Part shown: piece after piece, positions 18,689 through 27,881 of the stretch
Position numbering within the stretch: position 1 is the stretch's first letter
Layout: each line of letters begins with the position of its first letter
Assembly: GCA_026169375.1 (NCBI GenBank)
Contig: JAPFCR010000037.1
Coordinates: 1 to 49,745, forward strand
Direction: 5' to 3'
Source of the DNA: Sporosarcina sp.
Lineage (GTDB): Bacteria > Bacillota > Bacilli > Bacillales_A > Planococcaceae
DNA: 49,745 nucleotides
Position numbers and translations under genes: made by a program
The notes under the pieces: generated by a model
What the model was told of the DNA's origin: nothing
The model's database searches: none
What the model saw: only the letters and a program-made list of their open reading frames with translations

Positions 18689-19183
18689 TTAAGATTCTTC
18701 GTAGAAACTTTCTGGTATTGGTCCAAATGTGCGTTTATGATAAAGAAGTGGTTCTCTATCACTATTTTGAATATCAAGTACTTCCCCGATCATAATTGTA
18801 TGATCTCCCGCTTTAACTTGCTTATGTACCTTACATTGTAATGTCGCAAGTGTATCTTTTAAAACAGGTAATGCTAATTCAGATTTCTCCCAGTCACATT
18901 GACCGAAACGATCGGGTACACGACTTGCAAATAAGTTACATAAATCACTTTGATCAGAAGCTAAAATGTTTACAGAAAAACGGTCTACTTTTAAAAATGC
19001 GTCATACGAACTCACACGTTTATCAATTGACCATAAAATAAGTAAAGGATCTAGTGAAACAGATGCGAATGAATTAACCGTTAAGCCCATTGGCTCATTC
19101 TCTTCGTTGTAAGCTGTTACAACTGTCACACCCGTGGGATAACTTCCCATCGCTTTTTTAAAATTTTCTATTTGAGTATCCAT
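18689..19183 (-). CDS. Flavin reductase-like (FMN-binding split barrel) protein
   Basis: 164 residues from the ATG at 19183, which has GGAGGT 7 bp upstream; an in-frame extension to 19204 lacks a site. The HpaC/flavin-reductase family pattern is present: a SYPTGVTVVTA segment near residue 14, MGLTVNSFASVSLDPLL near residue 33 with the flavin-binding SFASVS, and HTIMIGEV toward the C-terminus. Such proteins supply reduced FMN or FAD to a partner monooxygenase. No partner is adjacent here. It sits between two S-box-controlled methionine units but on the opposite strand, so any link to sulfur metabolism is only positional. Confidence 0.87.
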   Translation of the reverse strand: MDTQIENFKKAMGSYPTGVTVVTAYNEENEPMGLTVNSFASVSLDPLLILWSIDKRVSSYDAFLKVDRFSVNILASDQSDLCNLFASRVPDRFGQCDWEKSELALPVLKDTLATLQCKVHKQVKAGDHTIMIGEVLDIQNSDREPLLYHKRTFGPIPESFYEES

Positions 19184-19321
19184 AATTAATACCTCCATTG
19201 TCATTACTCATTATATAGCGTACACGAAGAAACGCCTTTAGGGGCAATGATTTGCCTATAAAGATATAACGACTAAATAAGTTAATCTTATGTCTTTAAA
19301 TTCTTGTAAGATAAACTGTAA

Positions 19322-19452
19322 CAAAAAAGTGTTTACTTCAAATTGAAATTAATGATTTGGAGGATTCTTTAGCTTTATTTATTGAAATTACATCAAGAAA
19401 TTACTTAAATCACCCAAATATTGAACTTGGATTTTTTAAAGTAAAAAAATGA
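19322..19452 (+). pseudogene. Possible short gene remnant
   Basis: An open stretch of about 45 codons with no start ends at TGA (19450-19452) and includes INDLEDSLALFIEITS and HPNIELGFFKVKK. The composition looks protein-like, but I recognise no family and see no ribosome binding site. It may be the tail of a deleted gene or chance. It is the only protein-like signal in 19184-19577. Confidence 0.2.
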
Positions 19453-19510
19453 TTTCTTATATAACCAATCAGAAGAATAGGATAAACAATTATTTGTTTT
19501 CGGAAAACAG

Positions 19511-19539
19511 TTGCAATTCAAAACACTATTCTGTAAGAT
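19511..19539 (+). promoter_or_regulatory. Promoter for the yitJ-metE transcript
   Basis: TTGCAA (19511-19516) and TAAGAT (19534-19539) are spaced by 17 bp. Predicted transcription starts about 32 nt before the S-box aptamer. Confidence 0.6.
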
Positions 19540-19577
19540 AATAATTAATCAAAAGGCAACACCACAACTTAATATTT

Positions 19578-19688
19578 TTTCTTATCAAGAGAGGTATAGG
19601 GACTGGCCCAAAGACACCTCAGCAACCGGCAATTGTTATGTACGGTGCTAATTCCAACAAGTCGTTTAAAGACTTGGTAGATAAGGAA
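19578..19688 (+). promoter_or_regulatory. SAM-I (S-box) riboswitch upstream of yitJ-metE
   Basis: Second S-box in the window. P1 is TTCTTAT/ATAAGGAA, followed by AAGAGAGG, GGGACTGGCCCAAAGACACCTC, AGCAACCGGC, CGGTGCTAATTCC and GATAAGGAAC. It differs in helix sequence from the metI copy but conserves all core motifs. High SAM should terminate transcription ahead of yitJ. Confidence 0.96.
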
Positions 19689-19704
19689 CAGACTTATGTA
19701 TAAC

Positions 19705-19746
19705 GAGAGTCTACTTCCTTTCTAAAAGGTTGTAGACTCTTTTTTT
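19705..19746 (+). terminator. S-box expression-platform terminator (yitJ leader)
   Basis: GAGTCTAC pairs with GTAGACTC around a loop containing a second CCTTT/AAAGG helix, followed by T7. It lies about 20 nt after the aptamer and 40 nt before yitJ. Confidence 0.88.
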
Positions 19747-19785
19747 ATACAATTCATTCACAATATAGAAAGGAGTTCATACTCA

Positions 19786-21639
19786 TTGGGGGATTTGTTA
19801 GAGACATTAAGAGAAAAAATGTTAATTGGTGATGGCGCTATGGGGTCTCTCCTCTATTCTTATGGAGTTGATCGATGCTTCGAAGAACATAACCTTACTC
19901 ACCCTGAGCAAGTTCTGCATATTCACGAAGCATATATTGCTGCCGGTGCAGATATTATTCAAACAAACACGTACGGCGCAAATTATATAAAGCTCGCACG
20001 GCACGGTTTAGAAGATCAAGTGAAGAAAATCAATACAGCCGCAGTACAACTTGCTAAAAAAGCAGCCAATGAAAACACATTTATCCTTGGAACGATCGGA
20101 GGCATTCACGGCTCAAAAACTTCAATCGGTTCAACCGAAGAAATCAAAAGAAGTTTTAGGGAACAACTCTATTGTCTTTTACTAGAAGGTGTTGATGGTC
20201 TACTTTTAGAAACCTATTATGATTTTGATGAACTAAAAACAGTGTTAAAAATTGCACGCGAAGCGACAGATATTCCAATCATTACAAACGTTTCAATGCA
20301 TGAAGCTGGTGTATTGCAAAACGGAGTTTCTTTACCTGAAGCATTAGCAGAACTTGAAGCATTAGGCGCTGATGTTGTTGGTGTTAACTGTCATTTAGGA
20401 CCGCATCATATGTTAAAGTCATTAGCATCTGTTCCAATACTTGAAAAAGCTTTACTTGCAGTTTATCCCAATGCAAGTTTCCCGGGATATCATGACGGTA
20501 AACTTTTCTATGAAAATGAACCTGATTATTTTGAAAAATACGCAGAGAAGTTTAGGGAAGTTGGCGTTCATTTAATCGGTGGATGTTGCGGAACAACACC
20601 AGAACATATTACAGCATTAAAGAAAGGCCTACAAAATCGCTCACCAGTGAAAGACAAAAAGGTAATTCCAATTGACACAGCAATTAAACCAACAGTTACA
20701 ACTCTAGATAAGCCAAACTTAGTTGAAATTGTCGAGAAGAGACATTCAGTCATCGTCGAACTTGACTCACCGAAACATCTAGATACGACAAAATATTTTG
20801 AAGGTGCAAAAGCATTACAAGATGCGGGCATCGATGCAATTACATTAGCAGACAATTCCCTTGCTTCACCAAGAATTTGTAACGCATCCATGGGATCTTT
20901 AATTAAACAAAAATATAATGCGACACCACTCGTACACATCACATGCAGAGATCGCAATTTAATTGGTCTACAATCACATCTCATGGGTTTACACACATTA
21001 GGAATTACAGAATTACTTGCGATTACAGGAGATCCAACGAAAATTGGAGACTTCCCTGGCGCAACATCTGTCTTTGACGTTACTTCTTTTCAGCTATTAG
21101 AGCTCATTCAAAAATTCAATGAAGGCATTTCTTGGTCAGGAAAGTCACTTCAAGAAAAAACAAATTTCACTGTAGCGGCTGCATTTAACCCGAATGTTCG
21201 ATACTTAGACCGTGCAATGAATCGCCTACGGAAAAAAATTGAGTCGGGTGCTGATTATTTTATTACACAACCTATTTATAATAAAGAACAAATTATTGAC
21301 GTTTATGAAGCAACAAAAGATTTAGGTGTTCCCATCTATATCGGGATTATGCCTTTAACTTCTTCTCAAAATGCAGAGTTCTTACACAACGAAGTTCCTG
21401 GCATTAAATTAACAGATGAAGTTAGGAAGAGAATGGCTTATGCAAGTAAAAGTCGTGAATTATCTACACAAGAAGGATTGAAAATCGCCGAGGAACTTAT
21501 CGATATCGCACTTGAATTATTCCATGGCATTTATTTAGTAACACCTTTTACACGGTATGACATGACTGTACATTTAACAAACTATATTCACGAAAAAGTG
21601 GAAGCACAAAAAAATGAACCTGTCGGCATTATTAATTAA
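19786..21639 (+). CDS. yitJ: Bifunctional homocysteine S-methyltransferase / methylenetetrahydrofolate reductase
   Basis: 617 residues. The N-terminal homocysteine methyltransferase domain (about 1-290) has IGDGAMGS near residue 16 and the zinc cysteines in GVNCHLGP and GGCCGTTPEH. The C-terminal domain is methylenetetrahydrofolate reductase (about 315-600) with AITGDPTKIGDFPGA and FITQPIYN. It makes 5-methyl-THF, the methyl donor used by MetE next door, and may itself methylate homocysteine with an alternative donor. The start is TTG with AAAGGAG about 10 bp upstream. metE follows after 37 bp with no terminator, so the two form an S-box-controlled operon. Length and domain order match B. subtilis YitJ. 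Confidence 0.95.
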   Translation: MGDLLETLREKMLIGDGAMGSLLYSYGVDRCFEEHNLTHPEQVLHIHEAYIAAGADIIQTNTYGANYIKLARHGLEDQVKKINTAAVQLAKKAANENTFILGTIGGIHGSKTSIGSTEEIKRSFREQLYCLLLEGVDGLLLETYYDFDELKTVLKIAREATDIPIITNVSMHEAGVLQNGVSLPEALAELEALGADVVGVNCHLGPHHMLKSLASVPILEKALLAVYPNASFPGYHDGKLFYENEPDYFEKYAEKFREVGVHLIGGCCGTTPEHITALKKGLQNRSPVKDKKVIPIDTAIKPTVTTLDKPNLVEIVEKRHSVIVELDSPKHLDTTKYFEGAKALQDAGIDAITLADNSLASPRICNASMGSLIKQKYNATPLVHITCRDRNLIGLQSHLMGLHTLGITELLAITGDPTKIGDFPGATSVFDVTSFQLLELIQKFNEGISWSGKSLQEKTNFTVAAAFNPNVRYLDRAMNRLRKKIESGADYFITQPIYNKEQIIDVYEATKDLGVPIYIGIMPLTSSQNAEFLHNEVPGIKLTDEVRKRMAYASKSRELSTQEGLKIAEELIDIALELFHGIYLVTPFTRYDMTVHLTNYIHEKVEAQKNEPVGIIN

Positions 21640-21675
21640 AAAATAGATCATTAAAAATTAAAGGAGATGGATGAT

Positions 21676-23967
21676 TTGGTTAACGTGATTAGTTCAGTAA
21701 TTGGATATCCAAGAATCGGAGAAAAGCGTGAGTGGAAAAGAGCTTTGGAAAGTTTCTGGAGTAAGAAAATTTCTAAAGATGAATTAACAACAAAACTTGA
21801 AGACATTCGTTTGAAAAACTTACAAAAGTTAAAGAACTTTGGCGTTGACCTCATTCCTGTAGGGGACTTTTCATTATATGACCATGTGCTCGATACGTCT
21901 GCAATTTTTGGAATCGTTCCAAAGCGTTTTAAGTACTCAGGGGGTCCCGTCTCCCTAGATACTTACTTTGATATCGCACGTGGAAATGACGAAGCAATCG
22001 CATCTGAAATGACAAAATGGTTTAATACTAACTATCACTATATTGTACCAGAGTTTGAAGACTCTACCCCGCAATTAGTGGAAAACCGTCCTTTAGCTTA
22101 TTATAAGGAAGCAAAGGAGAAACTTGGTATTGATGGAAAACCAGTCGTCCTTGGCCCTGTTACTTTTATTAAACTAGCAAAAGATCAAGAAGACAATTTT
22201 GAAACACGCTTAAAACAATTCGCTCCTTTATACGGCCAAATTTTAAAAGAACTTGAAGATGCAGGTGCTACATGGATTCAAATTGATGAACCGAGCTTAA
22301 CAGGGCAATTTTCAGCGGAAGAATTAACTGTCATTCATACATTGTATGAAGAACTTGCACAAGCTGCACCAAATGTGAAAATCATTCTCCAAACGTATTT
22401 TGAAAAAGTAACACACTATAAAGAAATCACGGCTCTACCTGTGCATGGGATTGGCCTCGACTTTGTACATGGTGATTCACTCGGGCAACTAAAAGAGTTT
22501 GGTTTCCCGAAAAATAAAGTACTCGCAGCTGGCGTGGTAGACGGGCGTAATGTATGGCGTGCAGATTTAGACGCGAAGCTAGATATTCTTGACCAGATTC
22601 AAGTACATGTTGATCCTAATCGATTAATTATTCAACCGGCTTCTACATTACTTCACGTTCCAGTTACGACAAAGACAGAAGAACAACTAGATCCAATTAT
22701 TAAAGGCGGGCTTTCATTTGCTGATGAAAAAATAGCTGAAATTGTTTTACTAAAAAAAGCAATTGAAGGTGGTAAAGGTGCAATCTACGATGAATTGATT
22801 GAAAATCGTGAGGAAAGAAAGGCTTTAAATGCATCAAGTTATCGTCAAAACAAAAAAGTAAAAGAGACAGTTGAAAACTTAACGGAAAAAGATGTAAATC
22901 GTCCAGCAACGTTTGCAAATCGCATTATTGAACAAGATAAACGCTTTGAATTGCCGCTGTTACCAACGACAACAATTGGTAGCTTACCACAAACTGCTGA
23001 AGTCAGACAAACACGTTCCAAGTGGCGTAGAGGCGATATTACAATTGAACAATATGAGGCATTTATTAACGGGCAAATCGACAAATGGATCAAGATTCAA
23101 GAAGAAATCGGCATTGATGTACTCGTTCATGGTGAGTTTGAAAGAACAGACATGGTTGAATACTTCGGAGAGAAATTTGCTGGATTTGCTGTAACGAAAT
23201 TCGGTTGGGTTCAATCTTATGGTTCCCGTTGTGTAAAGCCACCACTTATCCTTGGGGATGTCGCATTTAGTGAGCCAATTACAGTAAAAGAAAGCGTTTA
23301 TGCGCAGTCATTGACGGAAAAACCTGTAAAAGGAATGCTCACTGGGCCAGTCACAATTTTAAATTGGTCATTTGTACGTGACGATATTCCAAGAGTTGAC
23401 GTTCAAAACCAAATTGCACTTGCGTTACGTGATGAAATTTTAGCACTTGAAGAAAATGACATTAAAATTATTCAAGTAGACGAACCTGCTTTACGTGAAG
23501 GTTTACCATTAGATCCCTCGAAAAAAGGTGCTTATTTAGAAGCGGCAGTCTATGCATTTAAACTGGCAACAGCTGCGGTAGAAAATGACACGCAAATTCA
23601 TACGCATATGTGTTATTCTGACTTCAATGAGATTATCGATTCGATTAGCGCACTCGATGCAGACGTTATTTCAATCGAAACATCCCGAAGTCACGGTGAA
23701 ATCATCGAAGCTTTTGAAACGAACACATACGACAAAGAAATTGGTCTGGGTGTCTATGATATTCATAGTCCACGTGTTCCAAGTAAAGATGAAATTAAAC
23801 ACAATATTCACCGTGCCTTAAAAACAATTCATCCAAAACAGTTTTGGATTAACCCAGACTGCGGCTTAAAAACGAGACAAGAAAAAGAAACAATCGCTGC
23901 TTTAGAAGTCATGATTGAAGCTGCAAATGAAATTAGAAAAGAGCAGTTAGAGATAGTAAAGTCTTAA
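21676..23967 (+). CDS. metE: Cobalamin-independent methionine synthase
   Basis: It transfers the methyl group of 5-methyl-THF triglutamate to homocysteine. The AAGGAG site ends immediately before an ATG at 21667, leaving no spacing. The TTG at 21676, 9 bp downstream of it, is therefore the better start (763 aa, [15 protein letters not shown]). The zinc ligands are visible: His and Cys in HTHMCYSDF, Glu within the [12 protein letters not shown] region and Cys in NPDCGLKTR. The substrate-binding [14 protein letters not shown] segment is present. It is expressed with yitJ, pairing methyl-folate synthesis with its use. Confidence 0.96.
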   Translation: MVNVISSVIGYPRIGEKREWKRALESFWSKKISKDELTTKLEDIRLKNLQKLKNFGVDLIPVGDFSLYDHVLDTSAIFGIVPKRFKYSGGPVSLDTYFDIARGNDEAIASEMTKWFNTNYHYIVPEFEDSTPQLVENRPLAYYKEAKEKLGIDGKPVVLGPVTFIKLAKDQEDNFETRLKQFAPLYGQILKELEDAGATWIQIDEPSLTGQFSAEELTVIHTLYEELAQAAPNVKIILQTYFEKVTHYKEITALPVHGIGLDFVHGDSLGQLKEFGFPKNKVLAAGVVDGRNVWRADLDAKLDILDQIQVHVDPNRLIIQPASTLLHVPVTTKTEEQLDPIIKGGLSFADEKIAEIVLLKKAIEGGKGAIYDELIENREERKALNASSYRQNKKVKETVENLTEKDVNRPATFANRIIEQDKRFELPLLPTTTIGSLPQTAEVRQTRSKWRRGDITIEQYEAFINGQIDKWIKIQEEIGIDVLVHGEFERTDMVEYFGEKFAGFAVTKFGWVQSYGSRCVKPPLILGDVAFSEPITVKESVYAQSLTEKPVKGMLTGPVTILNWSFVRDDIPRVDVQNQIALALRDEILALEENDIKIIQVDEPALREGLPLDPSKKGAYLEAAVYAFKLATAAVENDTQIHTHMCYSDFNEIIDSISALDADVISIETSRSHGEIIEAFETNTYDKEIGLGVYDIHSPRVPSKDEIKHNIHRALKTIHPKQFWINPDCGLKTRQEKETIAALEVMIEAANEIRKEQLEIVKS

Positions 23968-23975
23968 TGATTAAG

Positions 23976-24017
23976 AAAAACAAGATCGTCCAGTAAATGG
24001 ACGATCTTGTTTTTTTA
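23976..24017 (+). terminator. Intrinsic terminator after metE
   Basis: AAAAACAAGATCGTCCA pairs with TGGACGATCTTGTTTTT around a short loop and is followed by more T residues. It ends the yitJ-metE operon. Confidence 0.9.
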
Positions 24018-24167
24018 ATCGCTTACATCGTTTCTAATTTTCTTTCCTGCATAATTTTCCCACCGTATATATAACGATTAACCCTATACTTTAGTTTAAC
24101 TTTCTGAAAACTCTTTTGTTTTCCCTATATTTTAAATGAACGAAAAGTTATTCTTTTTAGTTACAAC

Positions 24168-24206
24168 GAAAAAGCGAAAGCAATCTTTCCATTTCCTTCG
24201 CTTTCT
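24168..24206 (-). terminator. Intrinsic terminator after the CDF transporter gene
   Basis: On the minus strand GAAAGCGAA pairs with TTTCGCTTT, followed by TTTTC, about 50 bp beyond the stop codon. Apart from the metE terminator, I see nothing else in 23968-24257. Confidence 0.65.
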
Positions 24207-24257
24207 CTATCTTATAAAACGCTAAAGATTTGTATATATGATAACGGTTGAAACACA

Positions 24258-25166
24258 TCAATTTTCATCTTGTCCAGCCAGGTTTTTGTTATACCAAGGA
24301 TTCAAGTGTACAAGTACTTCATCGACATCATCATGCTCTGCCATAATAGTTTCTTTAATCGTTCGCATAATGTCGTGGCCTTCTTGAATCGTTAAATGTC
24401 CGTCTACACTTGCGCGGAGATCAACTAAAATATAATGACCATGTTCTCTTGCACGAAGTCGGTCAATTCTTTTTACTTCAGGCACTGAGAATATTAACGC
24501 TGTATACTGTTCTAAACGTTCTGGTTCAACACTTTTCTCCATTAATGTATCCATTGCTTCTTTCCCCATCTCATAAGCAAGCTTAAACACTAAAATCGTA
24601 ACAATAATTCCAGCAATCGGATCTCCATAAGATAAAATCATAAATCCGTAATGGTCGCCGACAAGTGCTAAACCAATTCCAACCGCAGCTGCAAGTGATG
24701 CATACACGTCTGCTAAGTGATCATAAGCTGTCGCAATGAGTCCTTTACTATTTACTGATTTTCCAATTCGAATCGTATAAACGTATAAAATTTGTTTTGC
24801 AATAAGTGATAAAACTGCTGTCATAAAAGCTATTACACTCGCTTTTTCAGGCGGCGAGAAAAAAGCCATAATCGATTCATAGGCAATATAAATCGCTGCA
24901 ACGCCTAAAATTACGGCTACAATCGCTGAACTAATTACTTCAGCTTTTCCGTGCCCATACGGATGATCTTCATCAGCAGGACGTTGAGAAATCCGCATAG
25001 ATGTCAACGCTGCACCACTCGCGACAACATCTCCCGCGTTGTGGTATCCATCTGCTAATAACACGGGACTGTGGAAAATTGTACCAATCACAATTTTTAA
25101 AATCGTTAACACAATATTACTTATTAAACTAATCCAACCAGCAATTATCGCTTTTGTATTATTCAT
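24258..25166 (-). CDS. Cation diffusion facilitator (CDF) family metal exporter
   Basis: 302 residues from the ATG at 25166, which has AAGGAGG 12 bp upstream; in-frame sequence extends further but overlaps the leader hairpin. Six membrane helices are visible, with the metal site motifs LLADGYHNAGD in helix 2 and YDHLADV in helix 5 (HxxxD in both). A HPYGHGKAE loop and a C-terminal cytoplasmic domain ending in HLNP follow. It is a proton-coupled exporter of Zn2+, Mn2+ or a similar ion, resembling B. subtilis MneP/MneS. The leader contains a promoter, a short ORF and an intrinsic terminator, suggesting attenuation by metal or translation. Confidence 0.88.
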   Translation of the reverse strand: MNNTKAIIAGWISLISNIVLTILKIVIGTIFHSPVLLADGYHNAGDVVASGAALTSMRISQRPADEDHPYGHGKAEVISSAIVAVILGVAAIYIAYESIMAFFSPPEKASVIAFMTAVLSLIAKQILYVYTIRIGKSVNSKGLIATAYDHLADVYASLAAAVGIGLALVGDHYGFMILSYGDPIAGIIVTILVFKLAYEMGKEAMDTLMEKSVEPERLEQYTALIFSVPEVKRIDRLRAREHGHYILVDLRASVDGHLTIQEGHDIMRTIKETIMAEHDDVDEVLVHLNPWYNKNLAGQDEN

Positions 25167-25284
25167 GTTTTCTATGAACCTCCTTAAATTCTTTCCCATG
25201 TACAACAAAAACCCTTGACCGTCTCCAGCCAAGGGTTTTTGTTTGAAAAAATCTATTTAGTTGAGTTTGCGGAAATTGAGTCAT
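25159..25284 (-). CDS. Possible 41-residue leader peptide of the CDF transporter gene
   Basis: An ATG at 25282-25284, with GGGTGA about 4 bp upstream, opens a frame (MTQFPQTQLNRFF...) that reads straight through the leader terminator hairpin. It ends at TAA 25159-25161, overlapping the CDF start codon (ATGAATAA). The composition is basic and glutamine-rich with no known domain. A translating ribosome would melt the terminator and reach the main start, so this could be a regulatory leader peptide. It could also be a chance ORF. Confidence 0.35.
   Translation of the reverse strand: MTQFPQTQLNRFFQTKTLGWRRSRVFVVHGKEFKEVHRKHE
25207..25240 (-). terminator. Leader terminator upstream of the CDF transporter gene
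   Basis: On the minus strand AACCCTTG pairs with CAAGGGTT around a 12-nt loop and is followed by TTTGTTG. It lies inside the 5' leader, about 40 nt before the start codon and downstream of its own promoter, so it is an attenuator rather than a gene-end terminator. Confidence 0.65.
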
Positions 25285-25317
25285 TTCGTCACCCACTATA
25301 TTTTTTAAAGTCCAATC

Positions 25318-25346
25318 ATTATACCACTTATTAATTTGTAACGCAA
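25318..25346 (-). promoter_or_regulatory. Promoter of the CDF transporter leader
   Basis: On the minus strand TTGCGT (25341-25346) and TATAAT (25318-25323) are spaced by 17 bp. It lies just past the end of the upstream symporter gene, giving the CDF gene its own transcript with a leader of about 145 nt. Confidence 0.6.
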
Positions 25347-25355
25347 AACACACGA

Positions 25356-26705
25356 CTATATCCAACCGAGCGTATTAAAAAAGACAATAATAATCGTTAC
25401 GGGCACAATCCACGTCATTAAAAAGCGCCAAACCTTATAATAGGTTGATGAAAGTGAATTGCTTAAATAAAACTGTTCCTGGACAATCTTCTGATCCATC
25501 TTATGAACAATAAAGAGTGCAATGAGTAAACTTCCTAATGGAAGCAATATATTACTGACCAGAATGTCCGTTCCATCGAAAATGCTTTCGCCAAAAATCG
25601 TAAATGAAGATAAACTACTCGATGATAAAGCCGCCGGAATCGCTGCGACAAATACAATTGCACCGATAATCCATGTGCTAAACTTTCGTGAATATTTTCC
25701 GTTCGCAGTAGTTGCTGCGACAATAATTTCATATAAACTAAACGAAGAAGTTAGTGTCGCAAATAAAAACAACAGTAAAAATAACGCTAAAAACAAAGCA
25801 CCGAAAGGAATTCCAGAAAAAATGGAAGGTAACACAATAAATAATAATCCCGGTCCATCCGCTGGCTCATATCCGAACGCAAAAACGACAGGGAAAATAG
25901 CTAGACCAGCTAATAATGAAACAAAAATATTTAAACTCACAACTGTACTTGCAGATGAAGGAATACTAACATCTTTCTTTAAATAGGAACTGTATGTCAC
26001 CATACATGAAAAACCGACTGCTAATGAAAAGAATGACTGACCCAGTGCATATAACAACGATTCACCTGTAATATTAGAAAAGTCTGGCGCAAGGAAGAAC
26101 TTGACTCCTTCCCAAGCACCGTCAAAAGTCAATGCGCGAATAACTAATACAATAAAAAAGATAAATAACAAAGGCATCATATATTTATTGGCTTTTTCAA
26201 TTCCTGCTTGAATGCCTGATGAAACAACAACAATATTCGCCAATGTAAAGACAAGTAAACCTGCAATCGTAACCCACGCAGTGCCTGTCACTGTATCAAA
26301 AAGTGCGCCGTATGCTGTTCCATCCCCTATTACTTTTCCTAAAACAGACATCACACTATAAATGAGAACCCAGCCACCAACAACACTATAAAAGGATAAA
26401 AGTAAAAAACACCCTACAACACCGAGGCGCCCAATCCAAACGGACAAACCTTTCGGGGCTAACTTTTTATATGCACTAATTGCTTCTCGTCCTGAACCGC
26501 GTCCAATAATAAACTCTGATAGGAGAAGCGGTAACCCGATGAGGACTGTAAATAAAACAAAAATCAAAAAGAAAGCTCCGCCGCCACTCATTCCTGTCAC
26601 GTATGGAAACTTCCAAATTGCGCCTAAACCAATTGCTGCGCCTGCTGATGATAAAATAAAACCTATTCTAGAAGACCATTGCTCTCTTTTCTCACTCAAA
26701 CTCAT
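25356..26705 (-). CDS. Sodium-dependent transporter of the NSS (neurotransmitter:sodium symporter) family
   Basis: 449 residues with about 11-12 membrane helices. The NSS hallmark is in helix 1: GFILSSAGAAIGLGAIWKFP near residue 12, which forms the sodium and substrate sites. The GGGAFFLIF segment follows. It resembles bacterial YocR/YhdH-like sodium:amino-acid symporters; the substrate is not determinable. Strong GGGGG Shine-Dalgarno site before the ATG. A perfect 16-bp palindrome lies just upstream. No clear terminator separates it from the CDF gene. Confidence 0.9.
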   Translation of the reverse strand: MSLSEKREQWSSRIGFILSSAGAAIGLGAIWKFPYVTGMSGGGAFFLIFVLFTVLIGLPLLLSEFIIGRGSGREAISAYKKLAPKGLSVWIGRLGVVGCFLLLSFYSVVGGWVLIYSVMSVLGKVIGDGTAYGALFDTVTGTAWVTIAGLLVFTLANIVVVSSGIQAGIEKANKYMMPLLFIFFIVLVIRALTFDGAWEGVKFFLAPDFSNITGESLLYALGQSFFSLAVGFSCMVTYSSYLKKDVSIPSSASTVVSLNIFVSLLAGLAIFPVVFAFGYEPADGPGLLFIVLPSIFSGIPFGALFLALFLLLFLFATLTSSFSLYEIIVAATTANGKYSRKFSTWIIGAIVFVAAIPAALSSSSLSSFTIFGESIFDGTDILVSNILLPLGSLLIALFIVHKMDQKIVQEQFYLSNSLSSTYYKVWRFLMTWIVPVTIIIVFFNTLGWI

Positions 26706-26720
26706 TCCCCCTTTAAAATT

Positions 26721-26736
26721 GATTGATTAATCAATC
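26721..26736. repeat. 16-bp perfect palindrome upstream of the NSS transporter gene
   Basis: GATTGATTAATCAATC reads the same on both strands. It sits about 15 bp upstream of the start codon and about 30 bp downstream of a possible promoter (TTGATT, 18 bp, TAAAAT on minus). It could be a repressor operator or a translation-blocking hairpin. In the rest of 26740-27072 I see a small GCAGTCG/CGACTGC hairpin (26827-26850) and a doubled TTCACCAAAT (near 26929 and 26947), with no recognisable gene. Confidence 0.5.
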
Positions 26737-27072
26737 TTCTATCAAGTGTTACAGTCTCTTATTTTACCATCATCTATCTCCTTTAATCAATTCAATCATG
26801 ACAGGAGTTTATTTTCTTTCTTTTTCTAAAGCAGTCGCATAGCCTTTCGACTGCACTATGATATCGAAAGGAGGTTCCATATTGGAAGTTTCATGAAATC
26901 ACGCTAAAAGAGTTCCTTTGTTTAAAAATTCACCAAATAGAAAACTTCACCAAATTTAAATTCTTTCTTGTCAGTTTCAATCGCTAGGTTTTTTGCAAGA
27001 ATTGAAGACGGCATAGCTTTTTCACGTTTATTTTTTCTCGATAAAGGAATTATTAAACATGGAGGTTTTACG

Positions 27073-27621
27073 ATGAACATTTTCACAATTGGTCATTCAA
27101 CTCATACAAAAGAAGAGTTTTTAAATTTATTGAATGATGCTCATATAGAAATGTTAATTGACGTTCGTGCTTTTCCTGGTAGTCGCAAATTCCCTCAATT
27201 CCATAAAGATGAAATGGGTCTATGGTTACCTGATGCAGGAATTGAATATGTACACTTGAAGAAGCTTGGTGGAAGGAGAAATAAATCCAAAACGATTGAC
27301 GATGAAATAAACGATGCATGGAATAATCGTTCTTTTCATAATTACGCAGATTACACGCTAGAAGCAAGTTTCCAAGATGGAATAAAAACATTAAAAGAAT
27401 TAGCTGAAAATAAAACCGTCGCTTATTGTTGTTCTGAAAGACATCCTTCTCGCTGTCATCGATTATTAATTAGCAATTGGTTATCGCTAAATGGATGGGC
27501 TGTTTATCATATTATTGATGGTCCAAAAGGTGAAACAATAATCGAAAAACATGAACCTGGGAAATGGGGTGCCCCACCCGTATTATGTAAAGATGGTACT
27601 GTAGAATATCCAGAACAATAA
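27073..27621 (+). CDS. DUF488 family protein
   Basis: 182 residues from the ATG at 27073, which has GGAGGT 6 bp upstream. In-frame sequence before it (from 26968) lacks a start signal. The N-terminal FTIGHSTHTKEEF motif, DVRAFPGSRKFPQF near residue 27 and the CCSERHPSRCHR cysteine/histidine motif near residue 123 are characteristic of DUF488. The biochemical function is unknown; some members are linked to stress or metal binding. The stop codon is immediately followed by a copy of the dispersed repeat at 27618-27752. Confidence 0.85.
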   Translation: MNIFTIGHSTHTKEEFLNLLNDAHIEMLIDVRAFPGSRKFPQFHKDEMGLWLPDAGIEYVHLKKLGGRRNKSKTIDDEINDAWNNRSFHNYADYTLEASFQDGIKTLKELAENKTVAYCCSERHPSRCHRLLISNWLSLNGWAVYHIIDGPKGETIIEKHEPGKWGAPPVLCKDGTVEYPEQ

Positions 27622-27752
27622 AGTGTAACTTCAATCAGTGATGAACTTCCACTGATGAAGAAGAACAGAAGCTAACAGTGTCAGGTCCTATGACAACGCT
27701 TGTGTGATCAACATCATGTTGGTCTAAATCGGGCTTTTACGAACAGTTGCCT
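27618..27752 (+). repeat. Dispersed imperfect repeat, copy 1
   Basis: Starting AAAGTGTAACTTCAATCAGTG, this ~130-bp block aligns over its length with the reverse complement of 30180-30312. Shared segments include AACTTCAAT, CTATGA, GCTTGTGT, ATCATGTTG and GGGCTT. A small hairpin (ATCAGTG/CACTGAT) is conserved. It overlaps the DUF488 stop codon. The family is not recognised; a structured RNA or a non-autonomous mobile element are both possible. Confidence 0.6.
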
Positions 27753-27830
27753 TTACTTTCACCTTAAAGTGAGGGCTTGACTGCCAGTTAATGCGAGATA
27801 AATGAAACGGCAATTTTTGATTCTTTTATC

Positions 27831-27876
27831 AAAAAAGTACCCGTACGAGATGATATATCTCATCTAGGTACTTTTT
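27831..27876 (-). terminator. Intrinsic terminator after the rhodanese gene
   Basis: On the minus strand AAAAAGTACC pairs with GGTACTTTTTT, with an inner GATGAGATATATCATCTC helix. It lies a few bases past the stop codon. Confidence 0.8.
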
Positions 27877-27881
27877 AAAAA

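Noticed and set aside
25233..25317. Possible yybP-ykoY (Mn) or NiCo riboswitch ahead of the CDF gene
   Set aside because: The leader is A-rich and lacks the conserved helices of either class; only the terminator hairpin is clear.
26827..26850. GCAGTCG/CGACTGC hairpin as a terminator
   Set aside because: It has a 7-bp stem and no good T-run, and no gene ends just upstream on either strand.
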